Shown here in pieces: positions 26,566-34,263 of a stretch of 64,000 bases of DNA. The notes below the pieces were generated by a model. That model worked only from the letters and a program-made list of their open reading frames with translations. It was not told the origin of the DNA and did no database searches. How positions within the stretch are numbered: the stretch's first letter is position 1; the number at the start of each line of letters is the position of its first letter. The DNA is from Paenibacillus luteus (GTDB lineage: Bacteria; Bacillota; Bacilli; Paenibacillales; Paenibacillaceae), in contig NZ_SKCD01000011.1 in the NCBI RefSeq assembly GCF_006542765.1, forward strand, positions 124,001-188,000. The letters run 5' to 3'. The translations under genes were made by a program, and so were the position numbers.

Positions 26566-26584
26566 TCAACTCGTTTATATAGTA

Positions 26585-26613
26585 AGCTTAAACGACTCTC
26601 ACGATCATGTCAA
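26585..26613 (-). promoter_or_regulatory. Sigma-A promoter of moeA-nasB-nasC
   Basis: The -35 is TTGACA (26613-26608) and the -10 is TAAGCT (26590-26585), with an exact 17-nt spacer on the minus strand. The predicted start near 26578 gives a leader of about 120 nt. The -35 lies inside a GlnR/TnrA-like box. Confidence 0.6.
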
Positions 26614-26624
26614 TATACATTACG
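26608..26624. promoter_or_regulatory. GlnR/TnrA-like box at the moeA promoter
   Basis: TGTCAATATACATTACG matches TGTNAN7TNACA except for the last base. It overlaps the -35 of the moeA promoter. The 16 bases next to the mismatch are the inverted copy of the perfect box at 26658-26674. Confidence 0.6.
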
Positions 26625-26657
26625 TGATATCTGAATATCTGTTAATTAAAAAATATA

Positions 26658-26674
26658 TGTAATGTATATTGACA
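26658..26674. promoter_or_regulatory. GlnR/TnrA box at the narK promoter
   Basis: TGTAATGTATATTGACA is a perfect match to the GlnR/TnrA consensus TGTNAN7TNACA. Its 3' end is the TTGACA -35 of the narK promoter, so a bound regulator would compete with RNA polymerase. That position suits GlnR-type repression under nitrogen excess better than activation. Confidence 0.7.
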
Positions 26675-26697
26675 TACATATTACGTGATCTTATAAT
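26669..26697 (+). promoter_or_regulatory. Consensus sigma-A promoter of narK
   Basis: TTGACA and TATAAT separated by exactly 17 nt make a perfect consensus promoter. Transcription should start near 26704, giving a leader of about 140 nt before the narK start. A promoter this strong implies that control is exerted by the overlapping repressor site and by the leader terminator. Confidence 0.85.
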
Positions 26698-26740
26698 TCG
26701 AGTTGGGATTACAATATCGTCATCTCTCAAATGTGAGGTA

Positions 26741-26773
26741 GCACAAAGACGTGCAACCGATGGCAATGAAGCC
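26741..26773 (+). ncRNA. ANTAR-type dual-hexaloop leader RNA of narK
   Basis: Hairpin P1 is GCAC-AAAGAC-GTGC (26741-26754), extended by an A-A mismatch and GGT/ACC pairs. Hairpin P2 is GGC-AATGAA-GCC (26762-26773). Each hexaloop has A1 and G4. P2's 3' strand is also the start of the leader terminator stem, so P2 and the terminator are mutually exclusive. This matches known ANTAR antitermination targets. The protein that would bind it is not encoded in this window. Confidence 0.7.
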
Positions 26774-26812
26774 GCATTTCGTTCCTTGAATAAGGACGGA
26801 TTGCGGCTTTTT
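26769..26812 (+). terminator. Leader terminator (attenuator) of narK
   Basis: AAGCCGCA pairs with TGCGGCTT, with an inner TCCTT/AAGGA stem, and is followed by TTTTT-A-G-G. It lies 34 nt before the narK start codon and inside the transcribed leader. Confidence 0.75.
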
Positions 26813-26845
26813 AGGTTGATTATAAGAGATAAGGGAGAGATTGGG

Positions 26846-28087
26846 ATGGACAGAAAAGGATTTTGGCAGAGTGGACACAAGCCAACATTGTTCAGCGCAT
26901 TTTTGTATTTTGACATGAGTTTTATGATTTGGGTATTAATAGGCCCTCTAAGTGTTATCATTGCGGCAGATTATCCTATGGACCCTGTGCAAAAAGCGAA
27001 TTTAGTCGCCCTTCCTATTTTAGGAGGTTCTATTTTAAGGTTGGTAATAGGCTTTATGACGGATTATATCGGGCCAAAGCGGACCGCGCAATTCGGAATG
27101 CTCTTTACTCTTATCCCTCTAATCATGGGCTGGAAGTTTGTTGATTCCTTAGATCAGCTTTATGTCGTTGCCCTATTGCTTGGAGTCGCGGGTGCATCGT
27201 TCGCCGCCGCTTTGCCTTTGGCGAGCCAGTGGTACTCCAAGGAGCATCAAGGTCTGGCCATGGGCATCGCTGGAGCCGGAAATAGCGGCACGGTAATTTC
27301 TACATTATTCGCTAACCGTATTGCCCAACATTACGGCAGCTGGGAGCTTGTCTTCGGACTAGCCATTATTCCAATCGTCCTCGTATTTATCATATTCACT
27401 ATTTTTGCGAAAAACAGTCCGAACCGTCCTGCTCCGAAGAAGCTGTCGCAATACGCACAGGTGTTGAAGCAAGGCGACGCATGGGTATTTTGCGCCTTCT
27501 ATTGCGTGACCTTTGGCGGGTTTGTGGGACTCTCCAATTATTTGACAATTTTCTTCAACACGCAATATGGGCTTTCCCCCGTGAGAGCGGCAGATTTCAC
27601 AACCTTCTGCGTCATCGCGGGCAGCTTCTTCAGACCGGTTGGCGGCTACTTGTCCGATCGGATCGGCGGCGCCAAAATGCTGACGATTTTATATGCTGGA
27701 GCAGGACTTATGCTTGCTGCTGTAGCTTCCATGCCCGCCTTGCCAATTGTAATTACAATGTTATTCATTGGCATGATGTGTCTAGGAGCTGGGAACGGTT
27801 CGGTATTCCAGTTGGTGCCGCAGCGTTTTGGCAGTGAACTTGGATTAATGACCGGGATTATAGGGGCAGCCGGTGGCCTAGGCGGATATGCGCTCCCTCT
27901 TATCCTTGGCAAGCTTTATCAATCAAGCGGTTCTTACACGCCTGGATTTCTGATTTTAAGCTTGGTCACGCTCGCCTCCCTCATTCTCCTAACTGTCATG
28001 CAAACGAAATGGAAGCACAAATGGATGGCCAAAGGGGGCAAAGCAAGAATAGACCATATCTCCGACACCTCCCAAGTTAATGCTTAG
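26846..28087 (+). CDS. narK: Nitrate/nitrite transporter, NarK/NasA family MFS
   Basis: The 413-residue, 12-helix MFS protein belongs to the nitrate/nitrite porter family. The two nitrate-signature segments are visible: GIAGAGNSGTVISTLFANRI in helix 5 and GAGNGSVFQLVPQRFGSE in helix 11. It imports nitrate for the divergently encoded nitrate reductase. In B. subtilis the assimilatory importer is called nasA and the respiratory exporter narK; the context here is assimilatory. ATG 26846 follows AAGGGAGAGA; the frame is open back to 26669 but that part is the promoter and leader. Expression appears to be controlled by a GlnR/TnrA box and a leader attenuator. Confidence 0.92.
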   Translation: MDRKGFWQSGHKPTLFSAFLYFDMSFMIWVLIGPLSVIIAADYPMDPVQKANLVALPILGGSILRLVIGFMTDYIGPKRTAQFGMLFTLIPLIMGWKFVDSLDQLYVVALLLGVAGASFAAALPLASQWYSKEHQGLAMGIAGAGNSGTVISTLFANRIAQHYGSWELVFGLAIIPIVLVFIIFTIFAKNSPNRPAPKKLSQYAQVLKQGDAWVFCAFYCVTFGGFVGLSNYLTIFFNTQYGLSPVRAADFTTFCVIAGSFFRPVGGYLSDRIGGAKMLTILYAGAGLMLAAVASMPALPIVITMLFIGMMCLGAGNGSVFQLVPQRFGSELGLMTGIIGAAGGLGGYALPLILGKLYQSSGSYTPGFLILSLVTLASLILLTVMQTKWKHKWMAKGGKARIDHISDTSQVNA

Positions 28088-28107
28088 CTAATCGCAGTTA
28101 GCTAAAG

Positions 28108-28153
28108 TATATCCCCCTGGACCGGCTAATGATCAGTCAAGGGGGATATTTTT
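28108..28153. terminator. Bidirectional terminator after narK
   Basis: The stem ATATCCCCCT / AGGGGGATAT followed by TTTTTGTC lies 20 nt past the narK stop. It also overlaps the 3' end of the minus-strand nitroreductase remnant. Confidence 0.8.
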
Positions 28154-28495
28154 GTCGTTTAGAAATCTTTTGAGATATAAACGTTTGGGGGTTTGCAGAA
28201 AGCCCGCCATCGCCTCCGTCCAGCGATCCTTACGAGCACCGCCCGTCCGCTCACTGTAATAACCAGAGATCACCTCGTTGTATGACGCCAACTGCTCCAG
28301 AAGTTGATCGGTATACGGATTGTACTCATCCTCATGATACACGCTGGAGAGGGGCAATCTTGGTTTCTGATCAGACGCATTGGAAGGATAGCCCACGCTT
28401 AGTCCAAATAAAGGAATAACTCTTTCAGGCGTCTTAAGCAGCTCGGCAACCTCGTCCAGCCGGTTGCGCAAGCCACCAATATAACAAATGCCGCG
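28133..28495 (-). pseudogene. Nitroreductase (NfsA/NfrA-type), C-terminal remnant
   Basis: The frame encodes RGICYIGGLRNRLDEVAELL, then PERVIPLFGLSVGYPSNASDQKPRLPL, YHEDEYNPYTDQLLEQLASYN and a WTEAMAGF tail. This is the C-terminal half of an NADPH-dependent FMN nitroreductase of the NfsA/NfrA group (normally about 245 residues). The N-terminal 120 residues are absent: directly upstream in frame is the TGA that ends the adjacent germination gene. The internal TTG at 28471 has no ribosome binding site. It is a decayed fragment whose 5' part was removed where the ger operon now ends, and is not expected to be functional. Confidence 0.8.
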
Positions 28496-28699
28496 TCATT
28501 GCAGAATCAGCTCTCCTGACCATAAGACGATAGCGGCAATAATATTAAACCAACCGATAAACAGGGATACCTTGCTTTCTTTCATCAATCCCGCCAGTTT
28601 AAAGCCCTTGACATCAATCTGCAAAATGAGAATTCCGCTCAATAGCCATAGAAAAATGGCGTAATTGAGATAACTTGTCGTATAGCCTTCGAAAACCAT
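28496..28699 (-). CDS. Small two-helix membrane protein, putative germinant-receptor D subunit
   Basis: The 67-residue protein has two hydrophobic helices (about residues 10-28 and 45-65) joined by a charged loop (DVKGFKLAGLMKESK). It is the fourth gene of a gerA-gerB-gerC operon. Small two-helix 'D' subunits are known to accompany some Bacillus receptors (for example GerK and GerU) and modulate their response. There is no sequence motif strong enough to assign it by itself; position and topology carry the call. It ends exactly at the boundary with the nitroreductase remnant. Confidence 0.6.
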   Translation of the reverse strand: MVFEGYTTSYLNYAIFLWLLSGILILQIDVKGFKLAGLMKESKVSLFIGWFNIIAAIVLWSGELILQ

Positions 28700-28733
28700 C
28701 GGCCTACTCTCCTTCTTCTTTGGATACGCTCTA

Positions 28734-29972
28734 CTATTTAGCTTTCATCCCAATTCGCCGCAGCTTCATGATTATTTTGATATCAAAGGTGCAGTCCTTG
28801 TACATCTTCTGCCAACCTTTAGCCGTTCTGACATGCTTGTTCCAAAATGATGGTTTTTTACCCCTGACATATTCGCCAAAACCGAAGATATCCGAGCCTT
28901 TTTCCTGTGTTTTCTTGATGATATCCGAGTAAAACTTGATGGACACTTCTTCCTGCTTTTTCTCGTATTGTTTTATGATAGCAGGATTATTAAACTGGAT
29001 ATTCTCGCTCAGCTTCTCTTCAATATTTATTTCAACCGATATGGTAATCGTAAAATGGGGGACATTATCTTTGATCTGTACCTTGGTAGTCGCTCTTCGA
29101 TGAGTCGTATTTGTCATGATGGCCGTGGAAGCATCGCCAGGCTGAATGAATACGCGGTAGCCTGCAGGATTGACGCCCTTGATTCCCAAATAGCCAGCAA
29201 TTTCAAGCGGCTTGGTGATGCCCACCAATTGATTGTCCCGAAAGTAAGCTAGACCTTTAATTTCGATGTTTTGCTCTTTTTTTAATTCGACATAAGGTAA
29301 AAATCCCTCTTGTCCCTTCTTGGATAAATTACTCCAAAAAATGCCGATATAATCCTTGGGGAACTTACCCATACGACTTCCTTCATCCAAGGTTGACATC
29401 AAATAAAGAGTCGGTACTCTTTCCAGCTTCGGAGTTGCATTCATAAATCGAATGGCTCGTCCCTTTGAGATCATCATCCAAGCCATTCTCCGCACTTCCG
29501 GGTTTCTGCGGAAATAATCATTTATATTTTCGAGCCCTTTTTTGGCGACGGATTCGGATACGACAATAACGCGGAGATGACCAAAGAATAGTCGGCTCGA
29601 CACTTGCTGCTGCAAATTCATAAAGGCATCATCAATGCTATGACCTACTACATCAATGACCCAAACGGTTTTTTCGGCCGGTCCATTCCCTCCTCCGCTC
29701 TCTCCGGGACCAAGAGGTATTCTGCCCGGAAGTGCGATTTGAACAGCAACCCTTATTAGGTCTTTATTCGGTGGTGGTATGGATTCATTGAGATGGGAAA
29801 CCTCCCCCTCTTCCTCTTGGGAATTTTCTGATTTCACTGTATCAATCGACACACCTAAGACAACGGCTCTCTCTTCGATTTCAAGCCGATCCCAGCAACC
29901 AGTCAGCATTGGCGTAATGATGAAAAGACAGCAGAATAGGTTAACGGTTTTGATCCACTTTTTTCTTCTCAA
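28734..29972 (-). CDS. Germinant receptor C subunit, Ger(x)C lipoprotein (operon 1)
   Basis: The 412-residue Ger(x)C family lipoprotein has a signal peptide ending in the lipobox MLTGC (Cys26). The conserved CWDRLEIEERAVVLGVSID start follows, and then three beta-rich domains typical of GerAC/GerBC. C subunits sit on the outer face of the spore inner membrane and are required for germinant response. TTG 29972 is the start: AGAGAGG lies about 8 nt upstream, and the longer open frame has no ribosome binding site. It overlaps the end of gerB by 32 nt. Confidence 0.88.
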   Translation of the reverse strand: MRRKKWIKTVNLFCCLFIITPMLTGCWDRLEIEERAVVLGVSIDTVKSENSQEEEGEVSHLNESIPPPNKDLIRVAVQIALPGRIPLGPGESGGGNGPAEKTVWVIDVVGHSIDDAFMNLQQQVSSRLFFGHLRVIVVSESVAKKGLENINDYFRRNPEVRRMAWMMISKGRAIRFMNATPKLERVPTLYLMSTLDEGSRMGKFPKDYIGIFWSNLSKKGQEGFLPYVELKKEQNIEIKGLAYFRDNQLVGITKPLEIAGYLGIKGVNPAGYRVFIQPGDASTAIMTNTTHRRATTKVQIKDNVPHFTITISVEINIEEKLSENIQFNNPAIIKQYEKKQEEVSIKFYSDIIKKTQEKGSDIFGFGEYVRGKKPSFWNKHVRTAKGWQKMYKDCTFDIKIIMKLRRIGMKAK

Positions 29973-31059
29973 CCGAATTACCTCTCTTCTTGCGAAGGAT
30001 GGAAATGAATAATAACAAACCGGGATACACAATCGTAATGCAAAGGCCAATCTGGCCAACATTAACAATAATTTCATACATTTCTACAATGTTTTGCGGC
30101 AGCATCGCCATCGTAAACACAATTGGCAAAATAAAATAGGAGAACAGTTTGTGGTCCTTCAATCGGAACAACTTGCTAATCGAATATATCGTTAAGAAAT
30201 AACTGGACAAAAGGGTTGTAAAAACAGCAGTTACCCATACGGCCAAAAATGCGGCATCAAGCCGCTCTAATATGTTGGCAGGCAAGGATGTTGCTTTAGC
30301 CAATTCCAGCGTGGGCCAGAGTAATTGCTTGATTTCTTCTGAGCCAAATACGCTTACCGCTGCTGCAACAATAATGACATATAGTCCACCAGCAATCAGC
30401 ATTCCGCCTACACTAGCTTTCATCGCTTTCTGAGGCTTATTCATCGAAGGGATTACCGCCGTTAATACAAACGTGCCCTGAAACAAAGCGGCTATCGTCA
30501 ACGTACCTTTCAACATCCCTTTTGGTTCGTTCCCCCATACCGGAAGTAAATTAATCACCTCTGCGTTCTTGAGAGACAATGCTACAATTAATAATACGGG
30601 GACTAACAGCAGTGGAAAATAAAAAGTGTGGATATAAGCAATAGTTGTAATTTCATTTCGCGTGGAAATGGCTGCAAGCAGCAGCATAACGATAACGGTA
30701 ACTTCAACCGGTGTAGACCTCAGGACAGAGGTAACGACAACCTCGCCGAATTCCCTTGCTGTCAAAGAGGTAAGCACCGCAAAAAAAACGATAATAAGCA
30801 CGCTTCCGACCCATGCGAGACCTTTACCGATAATATCTTGACTGTATTCAATGACTGATTTGTCGGGAAACCTCATCCCTAATGCCGTAATTAAAAGCAG
30901 TCCGACAAAAGCGAGCAGCATACCGAGAAAAGTAACTAGAGGTGCACCGGACTCTGCAGCTTTAACTGCAAATAATGGAAGGGCTAGTACCCCTACTCCG
31001 ATAATTGAACTGACCAGAATAGCAGCTGCTTGTATGACGGTAATTTGGCGGTCCTGCAT
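29941..31059 (-). CDS. Germinant receptor B subunit, GerAB/APC-type permease (operon 1)
   Basis: The 372-residue protein has ten hydrophobic helices and is an endospore germination permease of the GerAB family, a branch of the amino acid-polyamine-cation superfamily. QITVIQAAAILVSSIIGVGVLALPL at the N-terminus is the family signature, followed by FGEVVVTSVLRSTP. The B subunit is thought to bind the germinant. The gene starts 6 nt after gerA and overlaps gerC. A polar, Lys-rich tail (SVEKKKVDQNR) marks the cytoplasmic C-terminus. The ligand is unknown. Confidence 0.9.
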   Translation of the reverse strand: MQDRQITVIQAAAILVSSIIGVGVLALPLFAVKAAESGAPLVTFLGMLLAFVGLLLITALGMRFPDKSVIEYSQDIIGKGLAWVGSVLIIVFFAVLTSLTAREFGEVVVTSVLRSTPVEVTVIVMLLLAAISTRNEITTIAYIHTFYFPLLLVPVLLIVALSLKNAEVINLLPVWGNEPKGMLKGTLTIAALFQGTFVLTAVIPSMNKPQKAMKASVGGMLIAGGLYVIIVAAAVSVFGSEEIKQLLWPTLELAKATSLPANILERLDAAFLAVWVTAVFTTLLSSYFLTIYSISKLFRLKDHKLFSYFILPIVFTMAMLPQNIVEMYEIIVNVGQIGLCITIVYPGLLLFISILRKKRGNSVEKKKVDQNR

Positions 31060-31065
31060 AACTGG

Positions 31066-32691
31066 TCATCCCTCCTGTTGATTGCTATCGTTGTTCGGAT
31101 CAAGTGGGTTTGAGGTCTGATCAGTGCTTATGTCAAGCTCATTTGCCTTCATCTTCGTAGCATCCATGGGCTGCAGGAATGAAGGGCGCTTGTTCATCGC
31201 CCATAAAGGCCCTCGAATAATTAAATCCTTTAGACCTTGGAATTCTGTTGGGACAAGCGGACTGAGGTAAGGAACACCAAATGACTTCAACGACAGCAAA
31301 TGATTGGCGATGAGGATTAACCCGATCATGACCCCATACAAACCGAAGGTTCCAGCAAGGATAATTAGCGGGAAACGGAGCAGCCGCAGGGCAAGAGCTG
31401 CATTGTATGCGGGTGTCGCAAAGGAGCCAATTGTCGTTAAAGCAATGATAACGATCGTGATTGGACTCGCAAATCCTGCGGATACCGCTGCTTGACCGAT
31501 GACCAGAACACCTACGATGGAAAGGGCTCCGCCAACTTGCTGTGGCAGCCGGATCGTCGCCTCGCGCAGCACCTCCATGGATATTTCAATAATCAGCACT
31601 TCAATAATTGCGGGAAATGGAACTCCCGCCCGCCCTCCTGCAACTGCAACCGCAAAATCTGTTGGAATGAGCTCGGGGTTGAAGGAGATAATGGATACGT
31701 AAATGGATGGAAAAATTAACGAGAACATCAATGCAATTAATCTGGCTAGCCGGATAGAGCTCATCAGAAGATAACGCTCCGTGTAATCCTCTACCGTCTG
31801 ATAAAATTGGCTGAAAACAGTTGGAACGACAAGTGCCAGTGGAGAACCGTCTACGAGGATTGACACGCGTCCTTCTAGTAAATTGGCAACGACCTTATCC
31901 GGCCTTTCTGTATACTGCACTTGAGGAAAAGGGGAATAATGATTGTCTTCTATAAATTGCTCGAGATAACCTGAGTCCAGTACGCCGTCAATGTCGATTT
32001 TGGATAGCCTGCGGTTGACCTCCTTCACCAGCTTTGGATTCGTTATGCCATCCATATAACAAACGGCTACCTTTGATTTTGTCCGACGTCCAATTTCCAT
32101 TGTATCGACACGCAAATCTGGTGACTGGAGGCGATATCTTATTAATGAGATATTGGTACCTAGAGGTTCAATGAAGCCTTCACGCGGACCGCGAATAACC
32201 TGTTCCGTTGCCGGTTGATCAATCGCGCGCTTGTCAATATTTCTCGTCCCTAGAAGGAATGCCTTGTCCAACCCCTCTACAACGACTACTGTTTCTCCTC
32301 TTAAAATGCTCTCAATTAAAGCCGTAAGCTCAGACTCTAGTTTGCTTTCTCCGTGATATAAGGCATCATTTTGCAAAACATCGATTAATTGTCCAATTTC
32401 AATGGAGCAGCCAATCAAATGGTTCGGGACATACATTAATGGTTTGACAATATCTACATTAATCGTGCTCTGATTAACCATGTTCGAGAAATAAATAATG
32501 ACTGCCGGATGCTGGCCAAATACATGAAATCGGCGTATCGTTAAATCTTCGTTTACACCTAAAATATTTTGTATAAAAGAAATGGTTTGTTCCATTTGCG
32601 TACTGATTTTTTCGCCTTTATGACGATCAAGGACGCTGCTAGGGCCGACCGCTATCGCTTTTGATTTTGTCTTCTTTCTGTTTATAGGCAT
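31066..32691 (-). CDS. Germinant receptor A subunit, GerAA family (operon 1)
   Basis: The 541-residue A subunit has a large hydrophilic N-terminal domain (about 1-300) with REGFIEPLGTNISLIRYRLQSPDL. A membrane region follows, containing FPAIIEVLIIEISMEVLREATIRLPQQVGGALSIVGVLVIGQAAV, the most conserved part of the family. A subunits form the ion-conducting oligomer of the receptor. It is the first gene of an A-B-C-D operon. ATG 32691 follows GGGGAAGTGATG. A TGAGTA at 32752-32747 could be a sigma-G -35, but no convincing -10 follows. Confidence 0.92.
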   Translation of the reverse strand: MPINRKKTKSKAIAVGPSSVLDRHKGEKISTQMEQTISFIQNILGVNEDLTIRRFHVFGQHPAVIIYFSNMVNQSTINVDIVKPLMYVPNHLIGCSIEIGQLIDVLQNDALYHGESKLESELTALIESILRGETVVVVEGLDKAFLLGTRNIDKRAIDQPATEQVIRGPREGFIEPLGTNISLIRYRLQSPDLRVDTMEIGRRTKSKVAVCYMDGITNPKLVKEVNRRLSKIDIDGVLDSGYLEQFIEDNHYSPFPQVQYTERPDKVVANLLEGRVSILVDGSPLALVVPTVFSQFYQTVEDYTERYLLMSSIRLARLIALMFSLIFPSIYVSIISFNPELIPTDFAVAVAGGRAGVPFPAIIEVLIIEISMEVLREATIRLPQQVGGALSIVGVLVIGQAAVSAGFASPITIVIIALTTIGSFATPAYNAALALRLLRFPLIILAGTFGLYGVMIGLILIANHLLSLKSFGVPYLSPLVPTEFQGLKDLIIRGPLWAMNKRPSFLQPMDATKMKANELDISTDQTSNPLDPNNDSNQQEG

Positions 32692-32815
32692 TTCATCACT
32701 TCCCCGTCGACACGTAATAGCATTTGTGATTTGATTTTGGAAATATTACTCACTTTTTAGCTTTTACATGTCGAGGGTAATTTAATCATTGATGAATATT
32801 CCGCAAAATCGATAA

Positions 32816-32854
32816 CAAAAAAGCCTTGAAAAACCCTTAATGGGTCTTTCAAGG
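32816..32854 (-). terminator. Terminator after rpiA
   Basis: The stem GCCTTGAAA / TTTCAAGGC with ACCC/GGGT near the loop is followed on the minus strand by TTTTTTGTTATC. It lies just past the rpiA stop. Confidence 0.8.
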
Positions 32855-32877
32855 CAATCCATAAGGAGCTACGCTGC

Positions 32878-33549
32878 TTAAGATGGTGAAAGCTCACGGA
32901 CGGAGCCATCCTTGTGGCCGACGATGACATGTGTAGCCAATTTGACGAAGAGGCCATTGTCAACGACACCTGGTATTAGGTTTAAGGCCTGGTGAAGTTC
33001 CTCTGGATTGGCTATTTTACCAAAATGACAATCTGCGATAAAGTTTCCGTTATCCGTTTTGTAGATTTGGTCGTCTGTTTTTCTCAATAACGGTTCTGCA
33101 CCGAGTTTATGGAGCTGCTTGAGCGTCATCTCATAACCAAATGGAATGATTTCCACCGGTAATGGAAAAGACCCTAACTCCTCAACGATTTTACTCTCAT
33201 CTACAATAATGATTAGCTCCTTGCTTACTGAAGCAACAATCTTCTCACGAAGCAGTGCACCACCGCCGCCTTTTGTTAAATTCCAGTTGGAATCGACTTC
33301 ATCTGCCCCATCTATGGTCACGTCAATCGTATCGATTTCTGCAAAGGACAATAAAGGAATACCAAGCTCCCTAGCTAACTTCTCCGAGGCGGTTGATGTT
33401 GCAATCGCTTGAATTTTCAGGCCTTCCTTCACTCTTTGACCGATTTTTCGAATGGCCCAAAAGGCGGTTGAGCCTGTGCCCAGCCCCACAATCATGCCGT
33501 CTGTCACAAATTCCACGGCTCTCTCTGCGGCTACTCTTTTTGATTCCAT
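32878..33549 (-). CDS. rpiA: Ribose-5-phosphate isomerase A
   Basis: The 223-residue RpiA interconverts ribose 5-phosphate and ribulose 5-phosphate in the pentose phosphate pathway. Active-site motifs are complete: GLGTGSTAFWAI for phosphate binding, TIDGADEVD with the acidic pair, and KGGGGALLREK with the catalytic Lys/Glu. The length is that of the family. ATG 33549 follows AATAGGAGTTGACG. It is monocistronic or shares a transcript with the DUF1349 gene 36 nt upstream. Most Bacillus species rely on RpiB, whereas RpiA is common in Paenibacillus. Confidence 0.94.
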   Translation of the reverse strand: MESKRVAAERAVEFVTDGMIVGLGTGSTAFWAIRKIGQRVKEGLKIQAIATSTASEKLARELGIPLLSFAEIDTIDVTIDGADEVDSNWNLTKGGGGALLREKIVASVSKELIIIVDESKIVEELGSFPLPVEIIPFGYEMTLKQLHKLGAEPLLRKTDDQIYKTDNGNFIADCHFGKIANPEELHQALNLIPGVVDNGLFVKLATHVIVGHKDGSVRELSPS

Positions 33550-33584
33550 TACGTCAACTCCTATTCATTTATTTCCGACAATGG

Positions 33585-34196
33585 TCACTTGGTTACATCA
33601 CGCACATCTCCGATTAGGCCAGGGGTTACCAGAAGGTTTTCAAACTTCACCTTACAGCCCTCGCCAATAGGTGATTGTGCGACTACTCCTACTTTAAGCT
33701 CTTGTGGAGCATCCATTCCGAAATACCTCACCATCTTCCATTGTTCACCGTCTATTGAGTAATGAAATGCGAAGCATTTCCCGGATCTTGCTATCCTTAA
33801 GTAAGGGTGCAATGTTGCTGCTTCGCCGGATACACAATCATCCGAATTATTTTGGGTGACAACACTTAGAATGGAAGGTTTGTTGTCAAAAAACTCAAAG
33901 CAGAGCTTCGCCCAATTTAATTCGTCAGCCATAATCATCAAACAACCAGAATCATATTGCTTTAGCATATCCACACTCACTCTAGTTTCCACACTGAAAT
34001 CACCATTGATCGTCGTATAAAGAAACGGCGCAGATGCTTTAATCGAAACGCCAGCTGGATCTCGGAAAAAATCAGCCATTGCGGGTGCAGACACCGTTAG
34101 GGCTTGATTGTCATCAAATGACCATTCTTTAGGATCATTCATCCATTTAAGCTCTGAAGACAAGCTTTGGTCTAAGCAGTTAATAAATAAATCCAT
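33585..34196 (-). CDS. DUF1349 (concanavalin-like) protein
   Basis: The protein (about 203 residues) matches DUF1349, a beta-sandwich related to the concanavalin/glucanase fold. Visible strands include FLYTTINGDFSVETRVSVDML, YDSGCLMIMADELNWAKLCFE and a late FHYSIDGEQWKMVRYFGM. Members are found in carbohydrate-related contexts but no enzymatic activity is established. ATG 34196 is preferred, 9 nt from CAGGAG; two further in-frame ATGs just upstream are too close to that site. It is 35 nt upstream of rpiA on the same strand. Confidence 0.75.
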   Translation of the reverse strand: MDLFINCLDQSLSSELKWMNDPKEWSFDDNQALTVSAPAMADFFRDPAGVSIKASAPFLYTTINGDFSVETRVSVDMLKQYDSGCLMIMADELNWAKLCFEFFDNKPSILSVVTQNNSDDCVSGEAATLHPYLRIARSGKCFAFHYSIDGEQWKMVRYFGMDAPQELKVGVVAQSPIGEGCKVKFENLLVTPGLIGDVRDVTK

Positions 34197-34263
34197 AATC
34201 ATCATCTCCTGTTGAATATTGTAATATGATATCTAATGCTATTATGCTGGTCATATTCTACCA

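Noticed and set aside
26458-26580. moeA leader as a molybdenum-cofactor riboswitch
   Set aside because: The position would suit it, but the conserved core of the Moco motif (such as the GCCUCCC segment) is absent; the dual-hexaloop and terminator layout explains the leader better.
32722-32752. Sigma-G promoter for ger operon 1
   Set aside because: TGAGTA could be a -35, but the sequence at the required -10 distance (CACAAAT) does not resemble CATACTA, so no feature was called.
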